A stretch of 64,000 nucleotides of DNA, taken from positions 14,102,001-14,166,000 of the forward strand of contig CM020513.1 in NCBI GenBank assembly GCA_009823395.1, written 5' to 3'. The translations under genes were made by a program, and so were the position numbers. Positions 49,880 through 63,080 of this stretch are shown here, piece after piece. Below the pieces are notes generated by a model that was not told the origin of the DNA, did no database searches, and saw nothing but the letters and a program-made list of their open reading frames with translations. Positions within the stretch are counted from its first letter, which is position 1. Each line of letters begins with the position of its first letter. This DNA comes from Thamnaconus septentrionalis (Eukaryota; Chordata; Actinopteri; Tetraodontiformes; Monacanthidae).

Positions 49880-51554
49880 TCCATGTCGCACAACTTTAAT
49901 AGAATATTTTAACTAACTCTGTACAAATTGAAAAGAAATTTTGCGCAAGTAACAAACAGGAACCAGTTAAGGCCATTGCTAGCGCACGGTTCGATGTGGC
50001 AAATTGGGAAAATGTCAACCGTGGCTCTGAAGAGATCCGGTCGAGATCTACAATCGTCTCTTTTACAGAGGGGAGGAGGGGGAGTCGCATCTTTTTGTTC
50101 AATTTTACACTGACGAGTCATCAGGCAAACATTTCCAAGGAGCAAAAAGCCGAGGGCAGGATATAAAAGACATTGGCAACCTCTTTGTTCTCCACAAACA
50201 TTCTACAAACTCATCAGACAATAAAAGAAATATTTTTATATTTCTAAACAGCCTTAAATGCAGAATTAGGTTACACTTGTGTTAATGGCCATTGGCAAAC
50301 ATAAGAGGGCAATATGTGTCATGTCCTTCATGTTGACTTTTTGGCAACAGATTTACATTTGATTCAACTGTAAATAATAAACATAACTCCTCACGTTTTC
50401 CCCTTTTATCAACATTAAAATGACATTTATAATGTAGTAAATACGAAGTGGGAGGGTTTATTATAAACACTTTTAGGATATATTCTACTGACTGGATGTT
50501 ATGCATCAAAAATCAAACTAGCTGCAATCAAACTGTTTGTCTTTACAATGCCTCGACTGGAAAGGTTACTCTGCTGCTTGTTAACACGACGGATGGGACG
50601 GCACGGGAAGAGCAACGCTTGTGTTATGACCTCATGCTAGTTATAAGTGTTCACGCCAAGTGCTCAGTTTAAATGCTTGTTAGGCCCAACATTCCTGGGC
50701 AGAAGTGAGTTTCGCCGCTGCAGAACCACCGTATCTGATATTCAGGAGTCATTTGGATCAAAATCAACTATGTTATGGCAGCTGGGTAGTATTCACGTTA
50801 CACTGCCACCTGCAAAGCCCAACGAAGATTTGAGCCAGTAAGAATGAGCCTAATACTGTGCCTGGGCATTCACAGGTTCCCCAAAAATGCACCACTTACG
50901 ACAGCTGCATGACACCAGAATAAATAGTCAAACGACAAGTTACAGAACATAAAAAAAACGAGTTAAATCCGAATGGTGAAACATATGGCTCTTATAAAAC
51001 ACCATGACAAAAAAAGAAGAAAGAGTACTGCAGCAGCCCCAGTGAAAGATGAAATCAGACTTGTTCAGCAGTTTCCTGGTAAACTTACACCTTTCTTGTT
51101 GGCATTAAAAAACCCTGAGTAACTGATTTGTTTCATGGAAAGCAATGGTGGGAACCTGCCTTCCAAAATGAATTTCCTATGTCTTTCCCCCTACAGTGAT
51201 GCTCGGCAGTAGTGGCCTGCTCCACCTTAACCTAAAGAAGACCGGAGGCCTTGTGTGATGATGCATTATTTTCACTTCTTCCTGCTTTGAACTCAGATAA
51301 GCGGGACAAGATGGGCCAAAAGGGGGGTAGGAAAAAAAAAAGAAACGAAAAAAGAAACCAAAGGGACACAAAAAAAAAAGAAATAATAATAAAGAGAAGT
51401 CATGCACATCGGAAAAACACAAATGAATTTGTGTTCTATTGCATTCAGATGAAAGTCCGTCAGAAGCAGAGCCTGCAGTAGAAGGAGGGCTTGCTGATTG
51501 GCTAAGAATGGATTTGACGGCTGGTCTCCGCTTCCCCCCCCCGGTGGTTGCTGG
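49880..51554 (-). other. nap1l4: Probable NAP1L4 3' UTR
   Basis: This follows the stop at 51555-51557 on the minus strand. The likely poly(A) signal is ATTAAA (rc of 49895-49900), giving a UTR of about 1.7 kb. No other frame is supported; A/T runs near 51330-51400 are low complexity. Confidence 0.5.
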
Positions 51555-54500
51555 TTACTGCTGCTTGCATTCGGCAGGCTGGGGCTGTTCTTTCTGCGGT
51601 GAGGGGACAGAGCGAACACACGGCGTTAGACGAGAGGCGGACGTGGCGTAAAGCCACCGGGTGTCGTCAGCGAGGAGCAGAAGGTCCATTAGGGGGAGAA
51701 GAGGAAAGTTAGAACCCTCGAGTGGGACTACTGGGGAGGAGGGAAGACAAGAGAAGGAAGAAGGAGCAGGAAGAGGAGGAGAGAAGCTGAATCTACCCAA
51801 GATGAGAAGGAAGGAGGGAGGCGTGGCAACACCTGGAGCTACTGGGGGGGCGGGGGGGGAAGTGACAGGTAGAGGCAGCCAGCAGTAACAAACACCCCCA
51901 GTGTTAATCTGACCCTCCTCTGTTCCCCCTTACCTAGAAATGCATGGGGTGAGAATGACTGATTATGCCTGTAGGTGGAGGGGAGTCCAGGGAGGAGAGG
52001 GAGGAGGGGGGAGGGGGACAATAATATGAAGAGGTTTAGTCGTCATGGTTCCCACACGACACAGTGAAGACAGAAATTCTGCTGAATTTTACTCAATGAC
52101 TGACTGACTGGAAACAATCCAGCAGTGAGGCTCGCCCTGATTGGATTACTGAAAACGCCGCGTTATGCAATCGGTCACACTGCAACGATTCAGGGCAGGT
52201 CACCGCAACTAACTCGCCGAGTTAGCCCGAAAATTAAACAACTGACTTCCTTCCTGCACGACTGCCAGTGATTCTTAACGTGGGAAGAGACAACAAGGTT
52301 CAGTTGCTGTCAAACAAAGGAGAGTGAAGACCGAGCGAGGACCTCAGGCTGCGTGTTCATGAAGACGCTGCTGCAGATATGACAAGCTGTGGACTTAAAG
52401 CAGGACACTTTAAGATTCCTTTTGGAAAGCGTTTCACAAGAAAAACCTTCCATACTGTGTCCTAAGCAATGTGCACGTGTGTGTGATGCTGACTGTTGTT
52501 GCCGCCTGTTTGATTCCTGGTTGTCAGTCTGGTTTTCAAATGCCAACTTATTATGTTCATTATATTTTATTTTATTTCACACGTAGCTTTCACAGTTAAT
52601 ATATTAGAAAGTATTTAGAGGCATCTCTTTTTCTTCCTTTCAACTCTTGTGTTTAATTAAATATATTAAATAAGTGTGCAATCACACTAGCAGGAACCTT
52701 TAAGCTACTCGAGCTCTGGGTTTTAGATGCTCTACTCACACACGTTAAGAGTGTAAAACACAAAGTAATCTTCACCAGCCATCACGTCAGTCCTTACTGA
52801 CCTTAGTATCGAAGTCTCCCTCCTCATCGTCGTCATCGTCACCGTCCTCGTCCTGCTCCTGAAACCCAAGGACAAGGCGGTTGGGAGATGTTCAAACACC
52901 ACCAGTGTAGCCGTGCAGCCACAACACTGACCTCTTCATCCCCCTCTTCTAGCTCCTCCTCTTCAAACTGCGGGTTAGGATTAGGAAAAAAGGGGACACG
53001 GTGAAAACAGAGCCACGACAGGGATGCTGTGTTCAAGCTGTCTGAGAAGATCCATAGTCAGCAGAAATAAAGTGTTTGAGTTCCAGGGGAAGCGCACTCA
53101 CACTCTCATCATCTTCCAGCGCCTCTCCGGTGAAATACAGCACAGCTCGGGGAACTATTCTCTCACGGAAGAAATGACCAATTTCAAAGTCTGTGGCTAG
53201 AGTGAACTCAGAGTCTTCATCCTGAGGGGGAAAAGAAGAAGAGTTTCACGTCACAGCAACAAGTCCAAGTGATGATGAGCAACTGAAATGACTGATTTGA
53301 ATTTGGAAAGAAAATGTTTAAGTAAAAATCAATGCACATACCATTTCCGGAGAGGCTGTGGTTTAAAAAAGAAAAAGAAAAGAAAGGACAATTAGTTAAA
53401 ACACTTGATTAAAATCTGACAATTGCACCCACAGCTGTAACTAACATTTGCAGATGGACGCTAGGCGTCTTTAAATAGAACTTCACAGAACAACCTAGAG
53501 CTACAATCAATGACTTCACCAGGCAAAGTGACATCATTCAAAGGAAGCCTTTTCTTACACTCACACACACACACGTCATTCCATTCTTCCCCTTCCTCAA
53601 CATTACTGTATGAAGGGAAACTGGCGGCACGACTGGAATGTTGTTTAGTTTATGCGTACGTACTCAGGAGCCCCACTGCACCGGTGGAAATCCCTGATAC
53701 CACAGAAAAAAAGCCTCTTGTTTAACTCGGCTAATGCAGCCTCTGCAGTGTGGAGGTCTTTAGGTAGGAAGGTGGCAGTTGAAAGGTGATATGTGGTCAA
53801 CATGAGTCTGTGATCTGAGACTGTCCGATTGATCGATGTGTGTGTATGCAAGCAGCAACCATGGATGGGCTATTTGTTATGTATGTATGCAAACAGAAGC
53901 TGCGTTTCCATTAGTTTTTCACAAAATAAAAGCGATATTTCTAAAATTTCGACAAAGTACAATTGTGATTTGCAGGTGTTTCCAGTCAATGGTGTGAAGC
54001 GCATCGGCCATAATTCTCGTCAAACCTCGTCCCTCGTTTTATTGCAATATTTCGGTTTTGCGCAATTCTAGGGGTAATGGAAACGCAGCTACAGATGTGG
54101 CGAGAGCAGAAAAAGTTGACTAGTTCCAAATGAGGTTAACAGACTTAATGGTCCATCGCCTCCCGCCAACAAAACCAGTCCAAAAATCCCACCTCCGGTT
54201 GCATCAACTCTCAAATTCAATCAAAACACCCAAGAACAGAATTTATCTCCACAAGATCAAGCATGATAACCTTTGCCGCGCGGGAATTTCATGAATGACT
54301 GTTCCCGACGCAGCGGCTTCACACCTGTACACACTTAACAAAGAGCTATTTATATCCACCAGTCAGGCACTGAGCTCTTGACTGAACCAGTCGGAAAAAC
54401 GCCGGCTCAGCCAATCAGCCGCCAGGTCGTCCTCAGAGTCGGAGTAAGTCCGGGCATGTCTGCCTGCTACGTTTTTTCCACAGGGGCAATAAGAAAACCA

Positions 54501-55366
54501 AACGCAGCTGTGACTCCCTTATCCTCCAGATGAGTCACCTCTAGATTACCGCTTCATTATGACAAGTGACTTCTAGACTGACCTGCCTCACCCTCAGCTC
54601 TAAAGAGGACAGTTGCAGCAGAAGAGTTACCTAAAGTCCTGTTTCGCCAGACTAGATTTCAAAATGTGGCGTCCTAAAGCCTTTAGAGTGAACCCGTAAT
54701 TAATAGCCGTTTATTTAACACTGTACCAATGATTAGTTGCATAATCTTACTGTCAACTCCTGTCTGAGCTTTTTATAATGACACAGAAATATTTATCTTT
54801 AGTATTCTTTAGTATGTCCGATTCTGATTCTGTAATCTTCCTATACGACTGCAGGCTGATGAAAAACATTGAAATTAGTAGAAGTTTTTTGTGAACTCAC
54901 ACAGACTATTCGAATATTATTCCAGTATTTGGAGTAAAGCTTCATGTGTAGTGTCCAACAAGCCTTTAAAGCATTTCTGGGACACTGACACACACAGCCA
55001 CAGTAGTTAAGGAGTCAGCGCCACCTGCTGTCAAAGTCAACTCAATGCAGAAGCCACAAACTCAGTTATTACATGAAGTCCTTCATGTGGAGGAGCGTTG
55101 TTGGCTGAATGACAATCATTTTGTTCTTTTTATTGTGCAGTATTAGGCAATATTCTTGTCCTAAACAGATGCAAATAATGTACAGCAAAGTCAGAGGTTT
55201 TTGAGAGAAAAATAAGGTGTGAAGTCAGAGTTCTAGGGTCAAGGTTATTTTTATCCCTCTCTCAGTTCCTCACATGAAATATGACCAGCAGCAAAACCAA
55301 CAGTAGCTTTCACCTTGAACAGAAATATAGTGAAACTGTATGGAAGTATGCAAGTCTGTGCGTTTG

Positions 55367-55421
<55 letters not shown>

Positions 55422-58054
55422 TCTCACCTTTGATGGGGTTAAAGAAGTTGAAGAAAGAGTCGTTGGGCACCTGCTTGGTAACGGTGCGCACTGTGCCGCG
55501 GCCTTTGTGCTTCTGCTTCTTTTTAATAGTTTTCACTGTTACATCTTTCCCCTTGTGCCAGTCTATCTGACAGCTGGGAAAAAAGGAGTTGAATATATAT
55601 ATATATAAAAAAGTGAGAGGCGGCAGAAAGAAACAAGGCAAAAATTGTAAGAAGATGAGCCAAGTGGAGGGCGATATGTGGGATGTCAAGTCACGGAGCA
55701 TGAACACGGACGGAAATGCATCATTAAAAAAAAAATGTTTGTACTGGTTGCTTCCCTGTATGTGACTATGGTTTACCAGGGAGGTGTGTAGGCTCTTACC
55801 CTTCACAGTCAATGATCTCTGGTCCCTCGAAGGAGAAAGGGTCTGTGGGGTCAGGCTCCGACTTCATCTTATACACTTTAGTGAGGACTGCATTGTTGAA
55901 GTAGCCATTGGACTCAAAGTGGAACTCTAATGTAAAATTCTGTGGAAAAGAAATTGGTTTTATTAGTAGTTAATATTTAAAGCTTAAGTCATCCCAACAA
56001 CATGAATTCCGTGGTATGACACGACGATACGCACCATTGGCTGGCCAGGCTCTGAAAACTTCACTTGAATATCTTTCAGGTGCTTTAAGATGGGCTCATC
56101 GTGCTCCTGGTGAAGCAGTGCGAACAGACACGTGAATGTAACGGCTTCAGAATGCGCTGAACCACATATGGTGCATGAAGAACGGGCTCGTGCATGGAAA
56201 TATACCTGCAGCATGTCACTAAGCATGTCCACGCTCTTGAAAATGGTGAGCCAAAACTCAGGAATGCCTGTTGGATCTTCCACCGACACGGCTTCCTCTT
56301 TTTTCGCATCCTCAATCGAAGCCTTTACCTTTACCTCCGCCTACAGGCAATGAGTACACCAGGAAATTTAACAATTCCGATTTCATTTCGCAAGAACGAG
56401 ATCAGGTGAAAGACACAGTACACAGCTTTATGGCAAAAATACGTAATTTCTTTAAAAGTAGCTTGTGAGGTAAACCAAGTGCCAACTTACAGCCAACTCC
56501 TCCTCTTCATCTCTGTCGCTCTGCCACTCGCACTCATCATCTGTCGGTTCCACTGATCCAGTGACAATGTCTCTTCTCTGTGACACACAACACCACAGAC
56601 TGTGAGCAGTTGAACACACGACTGTGAGCGTAAATCATATTCAGATGGTTTTAAAATGGTTGTGTTAAATAACGATACGATACCTATATTATTTTCAGTC
56701 AGCAGATTGAAATCAATACCAAAATTGAGAAGAGGCTGTGCCACGCACGCGCAAGCACGCACAACACACACCGAGTTTATAAATACACACACACACACAC
56801 ACACACTTGACAGGTGCAGCAGGATTAGAGCTGCCAGTCTTCAGTTCCTTCATGTCACTTGCTCTGGAAATAGCCTTAACTGACAAAAGAACAGTTGGCT
56901 ACTCGCTAATGCATTTTTTTTTAATTTAGCACTAAGAACGTGTTCTCACTGTTCTCAGATTGGACCAGAGAGACAAACTTCAGTGTTCATCAGTGCAGAC
57001 AAAAACACAAGTGTTTGTGTATGATATTATAATTGCACGAGTATAAAGCTAAAGTTTGTAATTTTAATTAAACAAGGTGTGTTGACTCTGGATATAAACA
57101 GCTATACATTGTTATAAACATTATTGTACATTCTTATTTAAATTCCTCTCAGAGAGTTGTTGACTTTACCTTCTCAAAAAGTGGCTGATAGAGGGCAGCA
57201 TACTTCCGCTCCAGCTCGTGAACCTCTTCATAGAATTTCGCCTCTATGTTGGCAGACTGCACCTGTAGCCTTTTCAAGGCATGTACTCGCCTCTTCACTA
57301 CTTTGGGAAGCATGCTGAGGAGGAGAGGCAATACGTCAAGCTGAAGAAACGGTGTACACTTCACAAGAGGGACCATCAACGGATGCAGGTTTGACCAATG
57401 AGCCGATGTTGATGTTGATGTTGATGTTGAAATACTACTCATAGCATTTATAGCGAGTTCCTGAGTCAAACACTGACGGTGAGCTGCAGCATACAGGAGG
57501 AACAGCCATTCGCACACAAACCAGCTTCAACTGCCACAGTGGAAACGGTTATGTGATAACAACTAGTTGAGAAATAACTTTGACGTTCTGGAATACAGTC
57601 ATGCAAAACTCCATGCCTGCCTAGCACATAAGTGATGAATGAATGTCATTTCTAAGGCGTCTAGGCATCAGTCTAACAGTATAAAATGATTCCACTGACC
57701 TTTCTAAATACTGGGAGCTGACAGGTCTGTCCATTTGCCCTCCTGGATTCGTGACATCTTGATCTCCTTTACCTTAAAAACAGAGCAATACCAGTTATGC
57801 AGGAAATTACATTGTATTTCAGGAATGTTGTCTTTACTATCTTTGATAGCATCACTGAAAAATGTATGACATGAATGTAGACATAATACCAACGAGCACT
57901 AAAAACAGTGCCGTTGGCAATAAATCAGGATCCATTTATGATAGTGTAAAGAGAAATTATGAATACTTTTGTATATTTAAATTGCAAACATTTTTTTTTC
58001 TCCTACAACAGACATTTAGCCTTTCAAGTTAGCCATACCTTTATTAGCGTCCAT
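51555..58054 (-). CDS. nap1l4: Nucleosome assembly protein 1-like 4, 13 coding exons
   Basis: Histone chaperone that binds and deposits H2A-H2B and shuttles between cytoplasm and nucleus. Exons in transcript order: 58054-58039, 57772-57700, 57314-57170, 56577-56491, 56340-56206, 56106-56035, 55939-55800, 55573-55428, 53355-53342, 53221-53102, 52967-52932, 52858-52802, 51593-51555. Phases join into 359 residues plus stop (human about 375). Visible blocks: LPKVVKRRVHALKRLQ, EAKFYEEVHELERKYAALYQ (long dimer helix), GIPEFWLTIFKSVDML, EHDEPILKHLKDI, YKMKSEPDPTDPFSFEGPE, the basic KTIKKKQKHKGRGTVRTVTK, NDSFFNFFNP, and HFFRERIVPRAVLYFTGEAL. A long Glu/Asp tail follows, then CKQQ. NAP1L1 is the alternative; linkage to PHLDA2 and OSBPL5 favours NAP1L4. 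The start ATG has a good context (GGCGGCAATGG). Confidence 0.95.
53898..54090. mobile_element. MITE with AGCTGCGTTTCCATT ends in a NAP1L4 intron
   Basis: AGCTGCGTTTCCATTA at the left and TAATGGAAACGCAGCT at the right are perfect 16-bp inverted repeats. ACAGA flanks both sides (53893-53897 and 54091-54095), a possible 5-bp target duplication. It is the same family as 6557-6866. Confidence 0.75.
55369..55417 (+). repeat. (TG)n microsatellite next to a NAP1L4 donor site
   Basis: 49 bp of TG, read as CA in the NAP1L4 transcript, beginning about 10 nt after the donor of exon 55573-55428. Confidence 0.95.
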
Positions 58055-59100
58055 TGCCGCCTGGCAACCTCTCCTTCAGGAAGAAACAGATATACAACAA
58101 TTCCGTGATTCAGTGTAATAAATTGATCAACTTCCAGAATCATTAAGCCAGTAAAAGAGGGCAAAAGACGCGGACTGCATTTCAGTGCGTTTCATGGTGA
58201 GCGTTAAATTGACAAAAAAAAAAGTATTCTTATTACACCTCCGCATTAGTCGATTTTTCAGTACGTTTAACGCGTACAACCTTCGGTTTGACCAATTAAG
58301 TAACCGAGTCGCTGGTAAACACCAACTGTGATTTGGAGCAAGCGCAGGCCGATGACGCATCGACGTGCTCACGAAGATCAGCTAAGCTCGGCTATGACAA
58401 CCGAGGTTGGAAATTCACCGCTGAAACTACCGACACTGACTGTGACAGTCTTAAGACACAAATTAAAACAATGTGCAGCTAATCGTCACGCACTGATTTT
58501 CTCATAACGACCGCACTTTTAAAAGAAAAGCGGTCAAGTGATGGGCGGCGCCACAGATCTGACAGCAGATAGCATGGGGGAGCTAACTAGTGAGCTAACT
58601 AGCGAACCAACGTGCTGTGAACAATGCTCGGGCTGACAGTTTCATGTCGCCAACAGCAACGACCCGTTCACACGAGTTTGGACTTGACAACCAATTCGAC
58701 GGATATCGTCGACACGCCAAAAAAATCGACGAAAAATAGTTCCGCCAGCCATGTTACTGCACTGCTGCTAATCGCATCGACGAGCTAACACAAGCTAACT
58801 AGCCTTAGCCACCGCGACGAAAAAGGAGCTCAGAGCGACGTTCAAGTACTTCAAAGACAGTCGCATTAATGACTTTAAGCATAAATTACTGTTGTCAACA
58901 AATGCCCCTTGCTTCGTTTAGGGTGCAAATGTCCATGACTTGTTTTATTTGTCCTACCTTTTAGCCTGTCCGGGACTGTAGCTATTAGCAGCAGCAGACG
59001 CGTCGCTCACGCGTTGTCACTTCACCCCCACGCGCGATTAGCACACGTGCTCTAGCATCAACGCCTCTCATTGGACAGCGGGTGAAGGGGGGGCGGTGCT
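58039..59100 (-). promoter_or_regulatory. nap1l4: NAP1L4 promoter, non-coding first exon and first intron
   Basis: The coding start exon (58060-58039) has an acceptor GTTGCCAG before GCGGCAATGG. An upstream non-coding exon ends at donor GCTAAAAG|GTAGGA (58958). Above it on the minus strand are an E-box CACGTG (59044-59049), CCAAT (rc of ATTGG, 59070-59074) and a GC box (rc of GGGCGG, 59091-59096). There is no TATA box. The intron and promoter are CpG-rich, as expected of a housekeeping gene. The transcription start is probably near 59030. Confidence 0.65.
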
Positions 59101-60593
59101 ACATTCAAAGGCTCGGTGATATAAAACTGTTTTTGGGAACACCCTGAGGAATGACTCAACCTGCTGTCCTGTGCGAACAGGTCTACAATCAGTTTAAAGC
59201 CGCGTCGAAGCAAATTAAATCAGTCCTCATCGAAGCCAACATGGCAAATCCAGTTATTAAACACAACATTTTCACGGTGCATTTAAATGCGCACCATTCT
59301 CATAACGATCATCATGCGTGACACTTTAATGTACAAAATCATCAAAGGCTTTTTTCTGGTTTTTATCCTTGGATTACAACATGAACTGGTTCAGGAATCC
59401 CATTCTGAAGAGGAGGACTCACATGTGCTTTTTTTTTTTTTTTTTACAAAAGGCAAACTAATATTTTTGTTTTCATTTATTTATTTATTTATTTATTTAT
59501 TCATAAGTAGCATTCCAGCAGTAGGCAGTGTAAAGATCATGCAGGTCTGGTCATGTTGATTTTTATGATATTTTCTACATCACTGACGTGTTCAGTCAGC
59601 TCCAGTACAGATATACATAGCAACAAAGCAAGGCTCCAGTGTGCATCCTACAACAATGTCACACACTTGTTTTCATCAGAACCCTGAACCCCTGACAACA
59701 TCCTTTCTTTTTTTCTCTTGCTTGTTGACAGTCATTTACCATGTCACAATTGACTCGTACTGCAGTCTTTAACTCTGTGGGGAACCTAAATGAAAACCCA
59801 AATATGAAATTGAATACTGTAAGTGATTTTTGGCAGGAATAAACAAAGAACAAAAAACAAATTAGAATCAGTGGCATGGTGTTTAACCACAAGAGGGCCT
59901 ACATCCCTCACAGGAGGCTGTGACTGCTGCCTTTCGATGATGCTCCCATAAGAAGGAGTCTATTTTAGAGTTTAGATTTATACAATGCTGCACTTAGATG
60001 CACCTGCACACTACTGCCACATTCTGCATGTCTCTCCCTGGCATGTGGGGAACAAGGAGATCAGAACCCAGGAGTCCAGTCAGCCCAATCCTGAGAGCGC
60101 CGGTGCCTGGAACCCACTTCGGCTAGGGAATCGGATCAACAGCATTCAGAGCCGTCACTCTGTCTCTGCCTCTTCTGTGCTTGTCACCTGAAATGGTCAA
60201 AGCTGATGGTGGGCCTCCAGAGTCGAGCTCTGATGGAGGATTCTTCCTACTGTGGAATTGCTCTGGAGGTTATCCTTTGGTTTCTCTTATGATTGTGAAA
60301 GTGCGTTGAAATGCATGCGGACTGTGACTTAGTGCTTTCTATGTTTGATTGATTGATTGACTGACTGAATTAAAGTGTCTGCTTGCTATCCTATTTTAAT
60401 TCTAAGACCAAAAGTGGCAATTTAACGTTAAATCCATCATCAGAACAGATATCAAGGGGCTGATGCAACTTGCTGTACCACATGTACAGCAAGTTGCATA
60501 GATCACATAATCATGTGGGCCCATGCAGATGATGTTGAAGCAAAGGAGATTTCACCAGCTTAAAACCGCTTTTTGTACATCACTAATCACACT

Positions 60594-60625
<32 letters not shown>

Positions 60626-62400
60626 AATAAATATATATACACACACATATATACATAAATATATATTCACACATACATATATATGTACGTATGCACACAC
60701 ACGTATGGAATAATGCTTTTTGTGGAAATTGGTAATTGGGTAACCAACGTAAGTAAAATTACTCAAATCTGGTCATCTTTCTGCTTCCTATCAACCGTTG
60801 TATTGCGCACACACTTGAGAGGAAGTGACAGCAACAGAGCCCCTCGGGGTACGATTGTTACCAGGCTTTGTGCCTGTCACTGCATGACATTTGCCAGCAA
60901 GGTCTGTAGCCACAGACAAAATGAAACGTGACTTTGGAGCATTCGGAACAAGATGAGGACCCTGAACCAAGTAAAACATACAGAAATTCTGTAATTCCGA
61001 AAATAAAATCAGTATTACTCTGGAAGGTTTTGAGATGAAAGCATTAGCGGATGGAGGTGCTTGACCTTCTCCTTACCCTGCGCAACATGGATCTTTTGGC
61101 TGCTGAAAATAAATCAGAGAACAAAAGAGACTGTCTATTTAGCCATTTGCAAAGGTTTGATAGTTTTGTTACCCTCTGCTGAGCTTTAAAAAAGTTCCCT
61201 GTAAAGACAATAGCTGCACCTGCCGCTCTCTTCTTGTGCAAACCTGTACTTTACAGCTTCAGCTGTCCGTGAGTCTCCAGCGTCACTGTTGCTGTCGCCT
61301 CCTCAGTCTTTTGTACCCCTGGCTGCCGCACACAGACGACACTGTTTCACTTGTATGACGAGCAAATACACCTATTTGGCTGTCTTGCGAGAGAGGGAGT
61401 ATTATTCTGTATCCACACAATTTATTGCTTCAGAGCAAACGGTAAACTTCTGAACGTGTGAGTGAGTGAGCGGCTAAATTCCTTGTTTGATATTATATTT
61501 GTTAATTAAAGAGGGAGATTTTTTCATCGAAAAAAAGAAATTCATAGAAACACATCTGGGAGTCTAGACTGGAAAAAATAGAGAAGACAGCACTCTTGTG
61601 CGCTGGTGATGCAGTGATACACACGCCAGGGGGAAAACATGCCTTCCCTCTGACCTGAACATGAACGTGTCAAATCCATGTTAACCGTCACCGTGAGTAC
61701 AGACTGTCTGCGCCGTCTGCCTCTCTCTTGTTTTCTTTTTCCCCATCAGCAATTAGACGGCCACTAAAATATGGCACACGGCTTCGACAGAGCCAGAGCT
61801 ACCTGGCTGCCTCGTTTCTGCCCTTGACATGGTTTATAAATCTGTCTCCATCTGCACTGTAGGTCTGTTCTGTCCCATTGCTCCTTATGATTTGAAATGT
61901 CTCTCTGTCTCTCTCTCTCTTTTCTGTTTTAATCCAGTTTTATTCAATTTTCAAGTCATGTCTGCAGGGTAATCAGTTTGCAGTTATGACTGTTCCATTT
62001 ATCTTAAAAACAAATAAAAGAAAGCTATTTTAGTGCTCCTGGTTTGCATGAGCAAGCTTTGTCCGTAAATGTCTTTATTGTGCATTTTATTTCTTTCTTT
62101 CACTGGGTTATTCTTTACCAGAGCTGAAAAGTCAGTCCCTGTCTCCAACAACAGACTTCTTTTTAATTGTGCAACTACCCATCAGTGAACTATTGTTCTA
62201 TCTTTACAATGATGAGTCACCTCTTTCAAATCGGTTGAGTGTTTGATTCAAACAATAAAAATTCTTTTGAAAAGTCTTTTTTTTTTATATACCTTTAAAA
62301 ATAGAATCACAGATTTTGTTGCCTGTGCTGTTGTTGCTGTCTTGGATTCATCCAATGGTGTTTTTTATTGCTCTCTGTCTTTTTGAGTCTTTCAAACCTG

Positions 62401-62439
<39 letters not shown>

Positions 62440-62559
62440 AAGGGGGGAAAGGAATTGGTTGTAAGGCTGTAAGTGGCTATCACAGCCCCGGTGTGTTTTA
62501 ATGCTGATTGAACACGTAACAAACCGTATCTGCACTGGCCCATCTCATCCCACCCGGGG
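59101..62559. other. Intergenic 5' flank of NAP1L4, no gene supported
   Basis: AT-rich DNA with an (ATTT)n repeat (59475-59501), CA/TA mixed tracts (60596-60700), GATT repeats near 60348-60362, a perfect hairpin (60463-60499) and a CA repeat (62401-62434). No coding exon recognised. Confidence 0.45.
60463..60499. repeat. Perfect 16-bp hairpin with 5-nt loop
   Basis: ATGCAACTTGCTGTAC (60463-60478), loop CACAT, then GTACAGCAAGTTGCAT (60484-60499). The arms are exact reverse complements. Confidence 0.9.
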
Positions 62560-63080
62560 GATTGGTTTTGTGAATGAAGTGGCCAAACTCCCAGATGGCA
62601 GTATTGATATGGTCAGAGGCGACAGGCCAGTGTTTACCGGCCGCCCTGCTCCTGCATCCTCTGTCTCCTATTAAGGCCCTCTCCTCCTAACGCATGGATA
62701 ATGGCTTATCTGTGTGCTGTAATCAGGCAGACCCATGCACACAGTCATGGCGGCTGCTAAAAAGCCATCAAAATAAGATGCACAAACAAGCAAACACACC
62801 CAGCGAGCAGCCACATTGACACAGCTGCAGTCATTATTCGCAGCAGGGGGTCTTCGGATGACGGTGTCGGATGAAAAATGGCAAGCGGAACTACTGCATC
62901 TCCTCTGGCTGGGGGATGGGAGCAGGGGGCGGGTGGGAGCGTGTGTCAGGAAGCCCTTTACCCACAACGAATTCTGCAAAGCCATCGATCTGCGCTATGA
63001 CAGTCTGACTTCACTGCTCACAGTTTTGATGCAATTTGCATGCAATTTGCTGTCTTCCGCACCGATGAGCAATTTCCAAT
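62560..63080. other. Candidate conserved non-coding element
   Basis: Unique, non-repetitive sequence with clustered homeodomain-like and POU-like words: TAATGG, GTAATCAG and a perfect octamer ATTTGCAT (63034-63041). A 166-codon frame overlaps it (62816-63316) but matches no family that I know. Function is a guess from composition. Confidence 0.3.
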
